From Brugia malayi (Eukaryota > Nematoda > Chromadorea > Rhabditida > Onchocercidae), in assembly GCF_000002995.4 (NCBI RefSeq), contig NW_025062475.1:3068528-3132527 (forward strand): a stretch of DNA of 64,000 nucleotides, read 5' to 3'. Position 1 is the first letter of the stretch. Each line of letters begins with the position of its first letter. This document shows, one piece after another, positions 12,105 to 24,597 of the stretch. A model generated the notes under the pieces. That model searched no databases. It was not told the DNA's origin and was given only the letters and a program-made list of their open reading frames with translations. The translations under genes and the position numbers were made by a program.

Positions 12105-13829
12105 CATCCATCTTTCCATACATTCTTTTGTGACATCTAACAGTTGTGTCAATATTTAAATTTAATTGTTTGTGCATATCTTCTATGTGTAATTAATCAT
12201 ATATATTAATTTACCGCCTAACATCTGCGCTTTTGCTTATTGCTAACACAATAATAACACTTTCTATTTCAACTTTTTAGTTAACTTATTTCTTAACTTT
12301 TTTCATTGCATATATTTAATTTCACATTGATTTCTTTTTTTCTTTTTTTTTTGTGATACAAAAAATAGGTGAAAATAAGACAATTAAAACAATTCATTTT
12401 CACTTAAAATTTAATGTTTCATAGTTGCAAATGAGAAATTCAATTTGTTTGATTTTAATCAAAATTTAAAAAAAAAAAAAAATTATAAATAATGCATTAA
12501 ATATCATTGTTTATCTAAATAAACTATTCGTCTTTCATATCAAAATTATTGTTTCATTAACTTTGATTAATACTCGTGATAAATATGTGATCATTTGAAT
12601 TATATTTGATGTATCTGATAAAATATTTGTTAAATGTTTTCGTTTTTAACATTTCTTTAATTATTCATTGATTAAAATATGAAAAAAAAGAAAATAATTC
12701 ATTTCTTTCTGTGGCAATACTAAAATATAAAATGGAAATAATAGATATGATAATATGATAAGAGAGAAAACGAGCTACATAACTCATTCTAATATTTTAT
12801 ATCGTTTATTTGGATAAGATATGAATTTATTAACAAAAGTGTGAATGAAACACTACTTTTTCCATTCAAATTATAATTGCATTGAAATTGAAAAATGAGT
12901 TTAAAATTTGTTTTAATTATAAGCAAATCAATGATAATAAGAAAATATCTTCTCTAATCAGTCAATAAATCATATTTATCATTCCAGTTTTCTTTTTTTT
13001 TTTTTTTTGTCAATTGTTGTAAAAAAAAAGAAACATAGAATTGCAATGAAAATTGGTAATTAATTATAAAAACTAGTAGCATGACTCATTCATTGAAGAA
13101 TTCTCTCGAATTATCAGAAGGTAATTAGAAAGATTAGCAAATCACAGTGAGCGCAAATATGCCAACAATCTTCCAGAAAATTGTAATTAAAAAAAAGCTG
13201 TAATTAGCTATGCCAGCAACATTTCAACATTTACAAAATTCATAAATCATTGCTAACAATCATTAAAATTCTAGTATTTGATTGATTAATTAGTTAATTA
13301 ATTGATTTCTACCAAACATTTTTCAGATATAAAGCAACAATAATGCTTTAATAGTTTACTTCGATTTTAATTTCAAAAGAGAAAAGCTTTAAAAAAAAAA
13401 AAAAAAGAAAAAATTTCATTGAATCGAAATAGCTGTAGCGTGATTGAAAGAATTCAGATAATAATAGGTTTTGTTGGCTTTTTTAAATTAAAAATGTAGA
13501 AAGTATGAATTGGAAATGGATAACAAATATCATTTTGCAGGGTGAAATAAAATAAAAGAAAGACCGTATGAAATAGCATTTAAATTTCAAACTCGTTATA
13601 TTATCAATATTAAAAAATTCCAAAATTTGTTAGATAAAACTAATTAAAGGTGTACTTTTATCAGCTTCAACAAAAAAAAATTTGAAATTTCAATCACTGA
13701 ATTAAAAAATTTTCCAAATCGAATAAGCAGTTTAATGGCATTGATGATAATGACTATGTCAACATTATCCATTTATCAAGAGTTTATATGAGGTTAATCG
13801 ACAATAATTGTGACACTCTATCCGAGATA

Positions 13830-13851
13830 AAGAGAGAGAGAGAGAGAGAGA
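13830..13851. repeat. GA microsatellite
   Basis: About 10 uninterrupted GA units on the plus strand. Confidence 0.9.
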
Positions 13852-14512
13852 TCAGAAAGTATAGTTAAAATCAATGATTATACACAAATATCTAAAATAC
13901 TAATAAAATTAATCTTTCATTAATAATAGCTATTGATTCAACTTTTCAACAAGTATTATCTCTGAGTTATCAAATGATTATAACAATCATTTATTCTCTG
14001 TGCTATATCTTTTGTTATCATTCTAATGGCACTATCAATGACCAAAAAATATTACTTAAAATATTATGCTAAACTCAGATAGTAGTATTTTGGATTCAAG
14101 CAATGATAGAAATGAAATGATAAGTTTATTTTAGTATTGCATTTCATTCCTTTATTTCAGTCTAATTTACAGAATGTTTATATATTTTATAAATTATTAT
14201 AATACAATAATAATACAAGCAATAACACAAAAATAAAGTGACAAAAAAAACTTCGTTGTCACTTAACTTTTGACCTAAAAACAATTCATACACATTTACC
14301 TGTCCAAAAGATTATTGATCAATCAATATGTAAATGTTATCAAAATAGTAAATGCTATCAAATACTAACCATAAGTTTGTTTCAAGATTCAAAATTAAAT
14401 ATTCTCTGAATGATGCGACATTTGCCAGGTGATATTGTAATTGTCGTCATACAATAACATTACTCTTTTCTCATTTTAATAATTAATAAAAGCGTCTAAA
14501 AGATGGTTTTAT

Positions 14513-14559
14513 CACGCGCACGTACACGCACGCACACGCAAGCACACGCACACACACAT
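14513..14559. repeat. CA/CG imperfect microsatellite
   Basis: Alternating purine-pyrimidine CA repeat interrupted by CG steps (acgcacgcacac type), which could adopt Z-DNA. It lies about 430 bp past the stop of the GPCR gene. Confidence 0.85.
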
Positions 14560-14989
14560 GCATATGAAATACATTTTCCTGAATATCAATTGCTCTTATT
14601 TAATCAATTCCAGAATTCGTGATTGATCAAAATCTAGAAGGAGGAAGATGATAAGCAGAACATTACAAGCTGATTGTTTCTTCACCATTTTCATGAATTG
14701 CTGATAATGGTCAATGATTTCTTATCAGTTCAATCTGTAAATCCTAAAATATAATATTTATGAGACAGACCAAATCATTTTAATTGTTAATTCACAGTAA
14801 CTTTTTTTTCAGATTTTTTTAAAAAGATATCAAATTGAAAATTAGTTCTGTAAAAGTTATATGAAATTTGGAATAAAAATTTTTAAAATGCAAAATTTTT
14901 TTTTTTGTAAAAAAATTAGAAAATTGAAATTATGGGAGGATTAAGAAAGTATGTCTAGAAATTAATCTTGCTTGATTGATAATTATCAG

Positions 14990-17900
14990 CTAATCATTTA
15001 TTCTAATCGCTTTTGAGTTATCATTTTCAATTGGAATATATGCACCTGTTATACTTTCAGAACATTGAAACATTAGAGATTGTCGCTTTCCGTCTTTTCG
15101 TTTCTTTGTTTGTTTTATATTTGGCAATGCTTCTCTATTACTAATACTACCATCGTTTTCGTCCAAGTTTAAATACATTTCAGACTGAAATAGACAATAA
15201 GAATGATAAAATGATAATGATGATAATAAATAATAGTTGATAATAATGATAGTAATGAATAATAGTTAATAAATAATGAAAATATGATATCTTAATTTCT
15301 ACTTGAAAACATATTTTGTTCTATATCTTAATTATTGAATGTATAAGTATCTGTTAAGTTCCGCTAAATTTCATTAAGTTAGCTTTCGTTTATTTGCTTG
15401 ATTTTTGATATTTTTATCAAAAATAGATCTATCAATTAAAAAAAAAAAAAAAAAAAAAATCAGTGATATCATATTGCAAAATTAATCAAAAATTGAGAGA
15501 GAACGAGAAAAAAAGAAGATAATAATGTTATTCTTATAGGTATTTATGCATAAAATGAGCTATTTTTAATTAATAAAAAAATTTGAGCTGAAATTTATAA
15601 TAAAATATCTACCTGAGTCATAGAGATTAAAGCTGAACCAGTTGGATTATGTCCTTCAGCTCCATTTTTAATCGAACATTTTTGTATCCTTAATAATTTA
15701 TCATTTTCAGACTTATTCAACCATGCACCACTCGATGTTCCATTTCGCAGAACATTTGATCTGCTACCATGACGTAAATTTATGGTACTTGTATGCTGTA
15801 ATTTAAGTCTACCGTAATGGGTCTTTAATACATTTCGAACCTGAAATAGAATAAATTATGTAAAAAAAAAAAAACATTTCGATAAAATATTTGCTTTCAC
15901 TTTTTTTTTTTATTTTGAGCAATGACTACTAATTAGATTTAAATGTAATTGCAAATGATCAATCTTTTATTAATGATAAGAAGAATAGAGATGATATAAT
16001 TTAGCTGAAAGTTTTATCAATCTAAGAAAATGAAATTTTATAAAAAATGTCTTAAAAAGTAGCGTTAAAAGAGGACACTAACAAATTCATGCTTAATATA
16101 ATTTCAAATTCAAAGTTAACCTCTTTGTTAGTAAAACAATAGATGATTGAAATCATAAAACCCTGATACATATAAGTGAATGATGCGCAATATGTCCAAA
16201 TTGCAAAGTACTGAAATGAAAAATATTTGTTATTTTATTATTTAAATATGTTGAAAAGATGCATCTTACATAATTAAGCATAAATTCATTACCAATAAAA
16301 CTAATAAATCTTTATATAAATATTACTGTATCATAATAATTAACCAAAGATACATAAATATTAGCTAAAGCTTTTTATTTTTGCATCTAATTATTCTTTG
16401 AATTTCAATTTTTGCGCTTTTCCTTTTCAAAAAAAAAAAAAAAAACAATTTTAAATTTTCAATTCGAAGTGAATATTAAATAATAATTTTAATTCTCGTC
16501 ATCTTTTTATTAAATGCTTAACTATTTAGCAATAAAAAAATTTTGAGTCACTTCTTATCACATTCTTAACCTTAACATCCTTAATCGATAAAAGTTATGA
16601 TTATCAAGATTATCATCATCAACTTACAACAATATTATCCTTCGTTGGAGAGAAGGGTATAGTTTGCATAATATTTGGTATACCTAATAATGGAATTAGC
16701 ATCAATGCTGCTTTCACACTTTTCCTAAATATCAAATGAATAATAATTTAAATTTTAAGAATTCAATATGAGACGAAAAAAGAAATTCATTGCTTTTTTT
16801 TTTCCTTCGAATTAAATTAAATATTAATTACACTGATTACTAATTTTTTAAAGAAAATAATAAGAATTGAAAGTTATTCGATTGATCTTTTTTTTTTTTT
16901 TTTTCAAATTTTTCTATGAAATAATGCCACAAAATATCTTCTATGCCATTTTTTTTTTTTTTCTAGAAGGTAGTTAAAATTTGTTCTTTTAAAATTTGAA
17001 TTATTACTGAAATTAGTGAATAGATCAAAGTGAATGACTCACTTCATCCTATCCAATTCACTTGTATTGTGTGATTGACTTACTTTTGTCCATAGAACAC
17101 GAATTACATTGCATATGAAAAATAAATTTATCTGTAAATAATTTCATTGCATTTTTTTTTTTTTTTTTCAAAAAAGATAGTAATTTAAAAAAATAAAATA
17201 ATGTTGATCTATGATATTTCTTATTAAAAGTTTTTTTTTCCTAATTAAAAAAAAAATAATCTAAAAACGATTCTGTAATTTATAAATAACTTACAACTAA
17301 TTCAAACATTCTTGGCCCATCTAAGAGCCAAAATTCTGGTTCGAGGTAATATGATCCAAGACATCGATCCATTTTTCCTTGTTTCTTCATTAGTATTACT
17401 GCTAACCATAGAAATGTTTGTACCAATGGAAAACCTGTTAAATCTCAAACAACTAAATAGATTTTTAATCAAAAAAAAAAGTTTTTAAAATTTTAATTTT
17501 TCTTTAAACATTACTAAATAGATGTTAATCAAATGCTAAATATTACTGGTTTTAAAATTCTTAATTAATAAACAATAATGATATATGTGTTTGTTAATTG
17601 TTGAATAATGAAGTGAAATAATTTAATTTTAAATTCAATCATTTAAAATTAAATTATTTTTTTTAAATTATGAATTAAACATCGGATGCGTATAATGTTT
17701 AAATAAAATCAATTTTGTCACTTCACGAATGATTAATAGACGTGTCTGTACAAAAAATAATGTTATAGAAGCAATGATAGATTTTATGATAATATATCTA
17801 TATTTTCAGTATTATTTAAAGAGTTAGGAGATAACACAAAAAAGTTTTCACTTTAGGTGCATTTATTATAGGCTTAGATTAATTAATATCTTACCGTATC

Positions 17901-19696
17901 CGGTTATAAGATAACGTCTAAGGCGTACTTCGGATGCAAATACCGTAAAGACAAGCTTATTATGCAAATAGAATCCTTCAAGAAACATCCAACAAAATGC
18001 GACTGTTTTGAAGTATTCAAGCATAAAAAACATCGTTTCGCATAAAAATACCTGCAAAATTTCATTGATAATTTTGAATGATACTAATAAATGATATTAA
18101 TATCAAAATAAAATTAAACTGTGCAAAATTGTACTTTTGAAATTAGAGTTTTGATAAGAATCATATCACCATGATTATTAGGTGATATTATGAAGAATAA
18201 TGAATGATATTTCAATGATATTTTCTTTTATTTAAAAAAAAAAGTGAAATTTCTTTCACAAATTTAACAAATTAATTAATATTCGGTGAAAAAAAAAAAA
18301 GAAAAAATTAATATTCAATGAGTAAAACGAGATGAAAATTATAGTTAATCGTGGATACATGAAAATAGGAAATCAATTTTTTCTTTTCGTTTAATTTTTC
18401 ATTTCTATTTTTTTAATGATAAAATTAATTAGAAAGAATACCATAGTATTTATGGTTTTTCCATCATTACTGTCCAAATTATGCGGTCCAAGACGATCAG
18501 TAAAAATAAGATCAATGTAGAGGATAAGGCGAATAATAACAACCATCAATATGGCAATCATTAATTGTAAATGTAATAAATTCCTAAATACCCGCAATCT
18601 CCTGAAATAATCTTAATTACATACAGCAAATTTAATTATTTAAAGAATTAAAACAAATAAAAAAAAAACTTTCCTTAAGAATAATTACAATAATTAACAT
18701 ATTTACAACTGTTAACACATTCTTTTTTTTTTGAAATTATTGAAATTGATGAAAGAGATGAAACCTGAAGTAAGAAAAAATAGCGATTGATATGAGCAAA
18801 GAAATGAGCGATAAGCCAAGACCAACAAATTCTAATTTACGGGCATTCCTTGCTACTTCTTGAGCTATCTATAAATTATCAATCAATAACTGATCATGAT
18901 AAATTGATTATTATTATTATCTCAATAATAGATTTTTTTTTTACTTTTGAATTAAAAAAAAAAAAGCGAAAATTTTACAACAAGAGATCCATTAGTGAGT
19001 TTAGTCATCATTTCAACAACTTCTCGAGTAAAACACATTGTAAAATTTGTCCAGCCATGAGGACGCGAGAAGTCACCTTCTGCTCGGCCCATCCAACGAC
19101 CCGAACTATGACACCATTTAGTTATATTCTCTAGAATTATTCTATGGAAATTATTTACTCTCCATAATACTACAAATTAATATCAATGCAAAAAGAAAAA
19201 AGAGAGAGAGAGAGAGAGAAAAGAAAAGGCCAAGAGAAACAAACTTCCGGGGTCAAGTCCTTTGAGTGGTGGACATCGTACAGTAATACTGCTATTGGCT
19301 GGTGTTGCTGGCCAACACAGCACTGTATCGAAGGTCGCATTACACCATAATGATCCATCATCTTTTTATATATTTAATTATAATTATATTCAAATATTTA
19401 ATTAATTATAAATAGGAATGCTAAATAAAATTGATTAAATTTAATCAGCTAACTAACTAATATAAATCGATCAATCAATAATCGTATAAAATTAAAATAA
19501 AATGTAAAATTTTAATTTTTAAATTCTTACTACTATCCGGAAATGTTGGTAATGAACTTCGTTCGAGTGCTTTTATACATTCATCCATTGTTCGAGCTCG
19601 ATTATATTCAAGACCATTTATCTGTACCAATTTACCAGCATTATATGCCCATGATGTTGATGGTTGCATTGCTGCAACCTTCGACAAATTGTCCAT
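14990..19696 (-). CDS. pdfr-1: Class B (secretin-family) neuropeptide GPCR, PDF-receptor-like
   Basis: A seven-helix plasma-membrane receptor for a peptide hormone, probably signalling through Gs. Exons in coding order: 19696-19531, 19361-19245, 19130-18979, 18868-18765, 18601-18442, 18051-17895, 17434-17295, 17131-17084, 16724-16628, 16210-16121, 15840-15613, 15184-14990; about 551 residues visible. The hormone-binding domain has six cysteines (about 40, 62, 71, 84, 100, 126), the CWP motif, and N-glycosylation sequons at 63, 77, 95 and 122. TM1 to TM7 fall in exons 4 to 10 in order. Class B signatures include FCWMFLEG (TM3), the ECL2 Cys in RCLGSYYLEPEFW, PLLGIP (TM6) and YCFTNKEV (TM7). 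The tail is Ser/Asn-rich. Phases agree except between exons at 17084 and 16724, where a loop-3 exon of length 3n+2 is missing from my model. No signal peptide is visible. The PDF-receptor assignment comes from memory of nematode PDFR-1; a calcitonin/DH31-type receptor is the alternative. Confidence 0.85.
19201..19221. repeat. GA microsatellite inside a GPCR intron
   Basis: About 10 GA units, 25-45 bp beyond the 5' splice site at 19245 in transcript sense, so the pre-mRNA carries a CU-rich tract just after the donor. Confidence 0.85.
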
Positions 19697-19712
19697 AATT
19701 ATTCCACAAATT

Positions 19713-19724
19713 CTAAAAAAAAAA
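19713..19724 (-). promoter_or_regulatory. Splice acceptor just upstream of the first visible GPCR exon
   Basis: On the minus strand a T10 run followed by AG ends 16 nt before the ATG at 19696. It is either an SL trans-splice site or the acceptor of an upstream intron. The leader is open in the coding frame, so the ATG may not be the true start. Confidence 0.55.
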
Positions 19725-22700
19725 TTAATTAATTTAATTATTAAATGAGTATTTATTTGTATACAAAAAGGTAAAAGTTTAAACTAAAAGACTAAATTAA
19801 AAAGATTAAATTAAAAGAGTAAAGGAAAATTTAAACATTGCCAAAAGAAGTAAATTATAAATTAGAAAGGTGCATTTGTTAATTTTTTGTTATAAAATAT
19901 TTTTTTTCTTTTCAATTTTATTGATTTCTAGAGGGAAAAATAAAGCATATATTTTGGAGAAAACATATATACGTTAAGTCATTTGACAATTAATTTAAGA
20001 AGTTTTTAGGACAGCAAAAAATTTCTGATTAATTAGATTAATTCATGAATTACCACAATCAAATATTTCCATTAAATTCATATATTTCATTAAAAGATTC
20101 ATTAGTTTTATTTATTTCATTCAAATACTTTCAATATTTACTAATAGATTTGTATATTTCTGAAATGTTAATGGCTGATTACAAACATTTGTTAGAGTAA
20201 ACATTTTAAATTGCAAATTAATTTAGTTGGCAATATTTTATTCCTCTTAGTAATATTTGATAAAAATTTTGATAATGTCAAAAGTATAATTCTCGAAATA
20301 ACAATTACTATCACTATATCACTGCAGAATGGATGACTTTATCAGAGGTAAAAATTGTGAAAATTAAGTCTTGTTTAAAATTTATTCCATTATATTAAAA
20401 AAGAAAAAAAATAAAAAATGAAGAGAATAACATTTGGTAATGTATGAAGGTATACTTTTGATTTTTTAAAATCTTTTTTATTTTTTAATTTTATGGCATA
20501 TTTAATTACTGGATTTATCATTGAACTCTAATGGTATAACAATATTTTTCAATATAAATCTAATGGATTCTAAATTTTAATTTTAAAATTAATTTAAATT
20601 ATAATTAAGTCTAACTGTTGTAATGTTTTATCATTTTGCTGTTTATGTATAATTTAGAATTTCATTTTTTTTTATTTCAAATATTTTAATTTCAATGCAT
20701 ATTTTATTAATTAGAGCAAAAAAAAAATATGAAAAAGAAAAACGAATTATTTTTTCCTATTTATTTGTTTGATAAAAAATCACAAAGATTAATGAAAGGA
20801 AATAATTGATTTTCTTTTCTTTTTTTATTAGACAATATTGTAATGATATGATTACCATTAATTAATACTTTTATTTTAGCCTTAAAATAATTAGATTAAA
20901 TGAAAAGAAATTTAATATTTGAATTTTCAATGAAAGGCCTTAATGGAATGAAATGTAAGATCAAAGAATGAAAATTGAAATTAGTTTTTTCTTTTTTTTG
21001 AAAAATTAATAGATTAAGCATATAGGATAAAATAAGACAAAAAGGATATAAATTCATCATTATTTTTTCTTTTTTTTTTTTTGCTGTTTGTTCAATTTTT
21101 GCTGATAGTATTTTTTAATTTTCTTTTTTTTCTCTTTAATCTTAGATATTTTGCAAATAATATATTAGATTTTATTTAGATAAAAATTGATAAACTTGTA
21201 ATTTTGATATTACTTTTTTTTTTTTTTTTCAAAGCTTAAATCAAAATAATTTTATCCCATGCAAAAAAAAAAAAAAAAAAAAAAAACGCTCAAAATATTA
21301 TTAATTAATAAATTTTATAGGAATAAAAGTTTCTGTTTTTCTTTTTACAGGTAATCAATTTGATTAATTAGATGAATTTGATAACAAAAGATCGACAAAA
21401 AATAATGAAATGAAAAAAGAATAAACTATTTAATTTCATCTAAAAAAAAATGAAATTTTTGACTAATTTAGTCACACTATTTAATAAATAATTAAAAAAA
21501 TAAACTAAATAATAATTAAATTGCTTAATTGTTAACATAAATAGTAAAAAATAATATTTTAGATATTTCTATAACATATAAATAATAGAAATAAGAATAA
21601 AACTTATATTAGAAATTAAAACAAAAAAGCAATTATCATTAGATTAATTTATTTTGTCTCATAAAATCACTTTTATTTTGTTTTATTTTAATTAGAAATA
21701 GTAAAATAATTCGTTTTTCCTCTTTCAAAGTGATCCTATCAGTTAGAATTATTAGTATCACTTGAATTCAATCTAAATTCAAATTTATTTTATTCAATTA
21801 TTTTCTTTTAAATATAAATTGCAAAGGTATAAGAAACATTGTCATTGTTAAAAGAAAAAGTTTTTTTTTTTTTAAAAAAAATTTTTCTCACGCAATAATT
21901 TAAGCTTCATTACATTTTCAATTTCTTGCTTCATTAAACAAATTTTTAACAATGTCGAACAATTTAATGGATATGATCTAACGGATAAGTTTCTTTCATT
22001 AGAACATATTAAAATTTCAAAAAAAAAAAAGTGAAATAAAATATGCTATGAAATCTATTGATGAAAAATTTTTTTAAAACAAAATCATATATATGATTTA
22101 ATGAAAATGAATAAACAAATTCCTAATAAAATAACATCAGTTAATCTTGTAACCAATTGTTATTATTATTTTTTTTTCTTCTTTTTTGTCAATGACTTTA
22201 ACATTTATAATTTATTTCAAATTTAAAAAATTTATATTCAAAAAAAAGACATATAAAATAGTAAAAATTTAATGAAATAAAATTTAATTAATTTGATTAT
22301 CTGATCAAATCATTTTGTAATAATATTTGCTAATTTGTTATTCCATTATAATATGATTTAATTAAATGAAATAAATTTCATTTTACAATAATTGGACCAC
22401 AGCTTCAAATAATGATAATAATGTAAAAAATAACTTAAAGGCAATGATAATTAAATATCACAATGATAGTTATCAGTAGTATCAGTAAATTGATCAACCA
22501 TGACTGATCGTAAAGAAGTGGGTAGAGATGAATGAAGCTAAAATGAAATGAAGTTGGTAAGCAAAAAAATTCAGCTTTTTAAAACCATTTTTTTTTGCTG
22601 AAATTTTTTCATTCTTTTTTTGAAACGTTTGATAGATTAACTTGTAAAGTTTACTGCGCACTTTCACGTGACTTACAATTAACCTTTCAAAAAATGAATT

Positions 22701-23453
22701 TTCACTTCCGATATTTTGAAGCTATCAATCTAAACAAGTATTAAACAAATGAATATTTTGTAGTGAAATACATGAAATATATTCATATTTGTTAAAATTA
22801 AATGAATTTTATTAATTAATAAAAGATGAAAAGTTTGATTGGTGCATATAATCAATGATTAATTGATAATTTTGTGCTAAATTGATATGGTATGATAAGA
22901 TGTGATATGATACCATGAAAAGAGTAATTTACTGATATGATAAGATAATGGGAAAATTTGACAAATATTGATAAGCATTTTGTTTCAATTTATCCTTCTG
23001 AATTTGTATTATTTGAATGATATATATTTTTGTTTAGTTTTTTGAGTGATAATTAATATTATTAATGGCAAATTATTTTATAAAATTTAATTTTCAGCAT
23101 AATCATTTCTTGTTTATCAAATTTACTTGAACAATTTTATATCATAGATCATAAATGGGTTTTGATTCAATCAATTCTTACTCGATCAATCAACTCATTT
23201 TGTTGTTTGATAAATGAATCACTTTGAATAAATATATTTCATTCATTAATCTTTGTAAATAATTTTTGATTTAATTCTGTATTTTTAATCAGAAACAAAA
23301 GAATATAGTGCAATTGTCTGTTATCAGTTAATCATTTGAATTTATTGAAAGCTATCAAATTTATCAAAAATTTTTGAAAATACTGATAGAATGAGGAAAG
23401 ATGAAAGGAATGAGAAGATAGAAAGAAAAAGAAGAAAGAAATGATAAATACCT

Positions 23454-23490
23454 GAGAGAGAGAGAGAGAGGGGCAGAGAGAGAGGGACAA
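23454..23490. repeat. GA microsatellite (interrupted)
   Basis: GA repeat on the plus strand with a gggc interruption. Confidence 0.85.
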
Positions 23491-23660
23491 ATTTAGGTGA
23501 TAGTATTAGGAAATGAAAAATTTGAGTAGTCAAAAATGCAGACAGATACTTTGTTGTTTCGTAAAGAGATAAAACTCTATTAGTTTTTTTTTTTTTTTTA
23601 AAAAAAAAAAGAAAACGAAGAAAGATTAGTTCAAACATATTTTTAAACAATATTTACTGA

Positions 23661-23696
23661 AAGGGAGAGAAAGACAGAGAGGGAGAGAGAGAGAAA
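23661..23696. repeat. GA-rich microsatellite (interrupted)
   Basis: gagaga blocks broken by single C and GGG steps, 170 bp after the previous GA tract. Confidence 0.8.
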
Positions 23697-24564
23697 TATA
23701 AATACGATGAATTAATTGCTTGTGGTTTTTGAAATTAGAATAAAATTTTTTTTTTTTTTTTTTCATTCCTTCTTTATCAACAATTTATTTTTCACAGTTC
23801 ATTTAAATGAACTTATCACTTTTTTAAACCTAAATTTTATATGATTTTTTTTTTAAATCTTTTTCTTACCTGATTCTTTTAATTTATAGCTTATTTAAAA
23901 TTCTTTCCGTATTTCCGGATTTCTTTGAAGTAAATATTGAGGAAAGAGAAGAAGATGAAAGAGAAAAAAAGATGCACAAATGTTGTTTTAAAGTTACAAA
24001 ATTTTGTCAATATACTTTTGAAAAAATGAAATTGAAAGAAAAAATTTCTTTGATTTAAAAATTGTCTACTATTTTAAATGAAATTTTCAACTTACAACTA
24101 AAGAATATACATATATTTTTTTTTGTTTGCTTAAATGCAACTTTCAATTCGTCTATTCTTCCACTTTTTTTTTTGCTTAACTTAAAATAAACTAAACCTT
24201 TAGGGATTTGCTTAAAGACAAAATTTTTTTTTTTTCTCAATGCTTTATAGCAATAATAAAGAATTTGAAAAATATCGATGTTTGGAAGTTTTAGCAAATT
24301 ACGAAAAAAACATATCAAAATTTCGATTATTAACTTTATTTTCAAAATTTGAATTTAATGAAAATTTTCATCTAACAAACAGTGCAGTATTGATTGGTGG
24401 AGAATGATGAAAGATTATTGTTGTAAGGGTTAAGGTTTTTTTTATTTTTTATATTTTCATCACTCTATAATAACATTTCAGAATTCTAAAATTGCAATTG
24501 ATAATATGAAAAACAGTAATCAATCAAAAAAAAAAAAAAAAAAAATGAAATTCGAATTATATGA

Positions 24565-24597
24565 GGGAGAGAGAGAGAGAGAGAGAAAAAAAAAGAA
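24565..24597. repeat. GA microsatellite followed by A-rich tract
   Basis: About 10 GA units on the plus strand running into an A-rich stretch. Confidence 0.85.

Larger units (their letters stand above)
7987..14989. other. AT-rich intergenic DNA between convergent genes
   Basis: About 7 kb downstream of both the Ly6-like gene and the GPCR gene. It is dominated by A/T homopolymers (around 9070, 9213, 9327, 11370, 13390), a degenerate TAC-rich tract, and CT, GA and CA microsatellites. The 90-codon minus frame at 11905-12177 reads through the CT repeat (alternating Glu-Arg) and is not convincing. I see no exon, tRNA or transposon here. Confidence 0.55.

Noticed and set aside
11905..12177. 90-codon minus frame with alternating Glu-Arg
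   Set aside because: The Glu-Arg run is the CT microsatellite and the remainder is Phe/Ile-rich AT sequence.
18850..19134. 94-codon plus-strand frame
   Set aside because: Antisense shadow of GPCR exons 3 and 4.
19170..19361. 63-codon minus frame MMDHYGVMRPS...
   Set aside because: It overlaps the second GPCR exon in a different frame; the conserved hormone-receptor frame (LWCNATF...CWP) is the real one.
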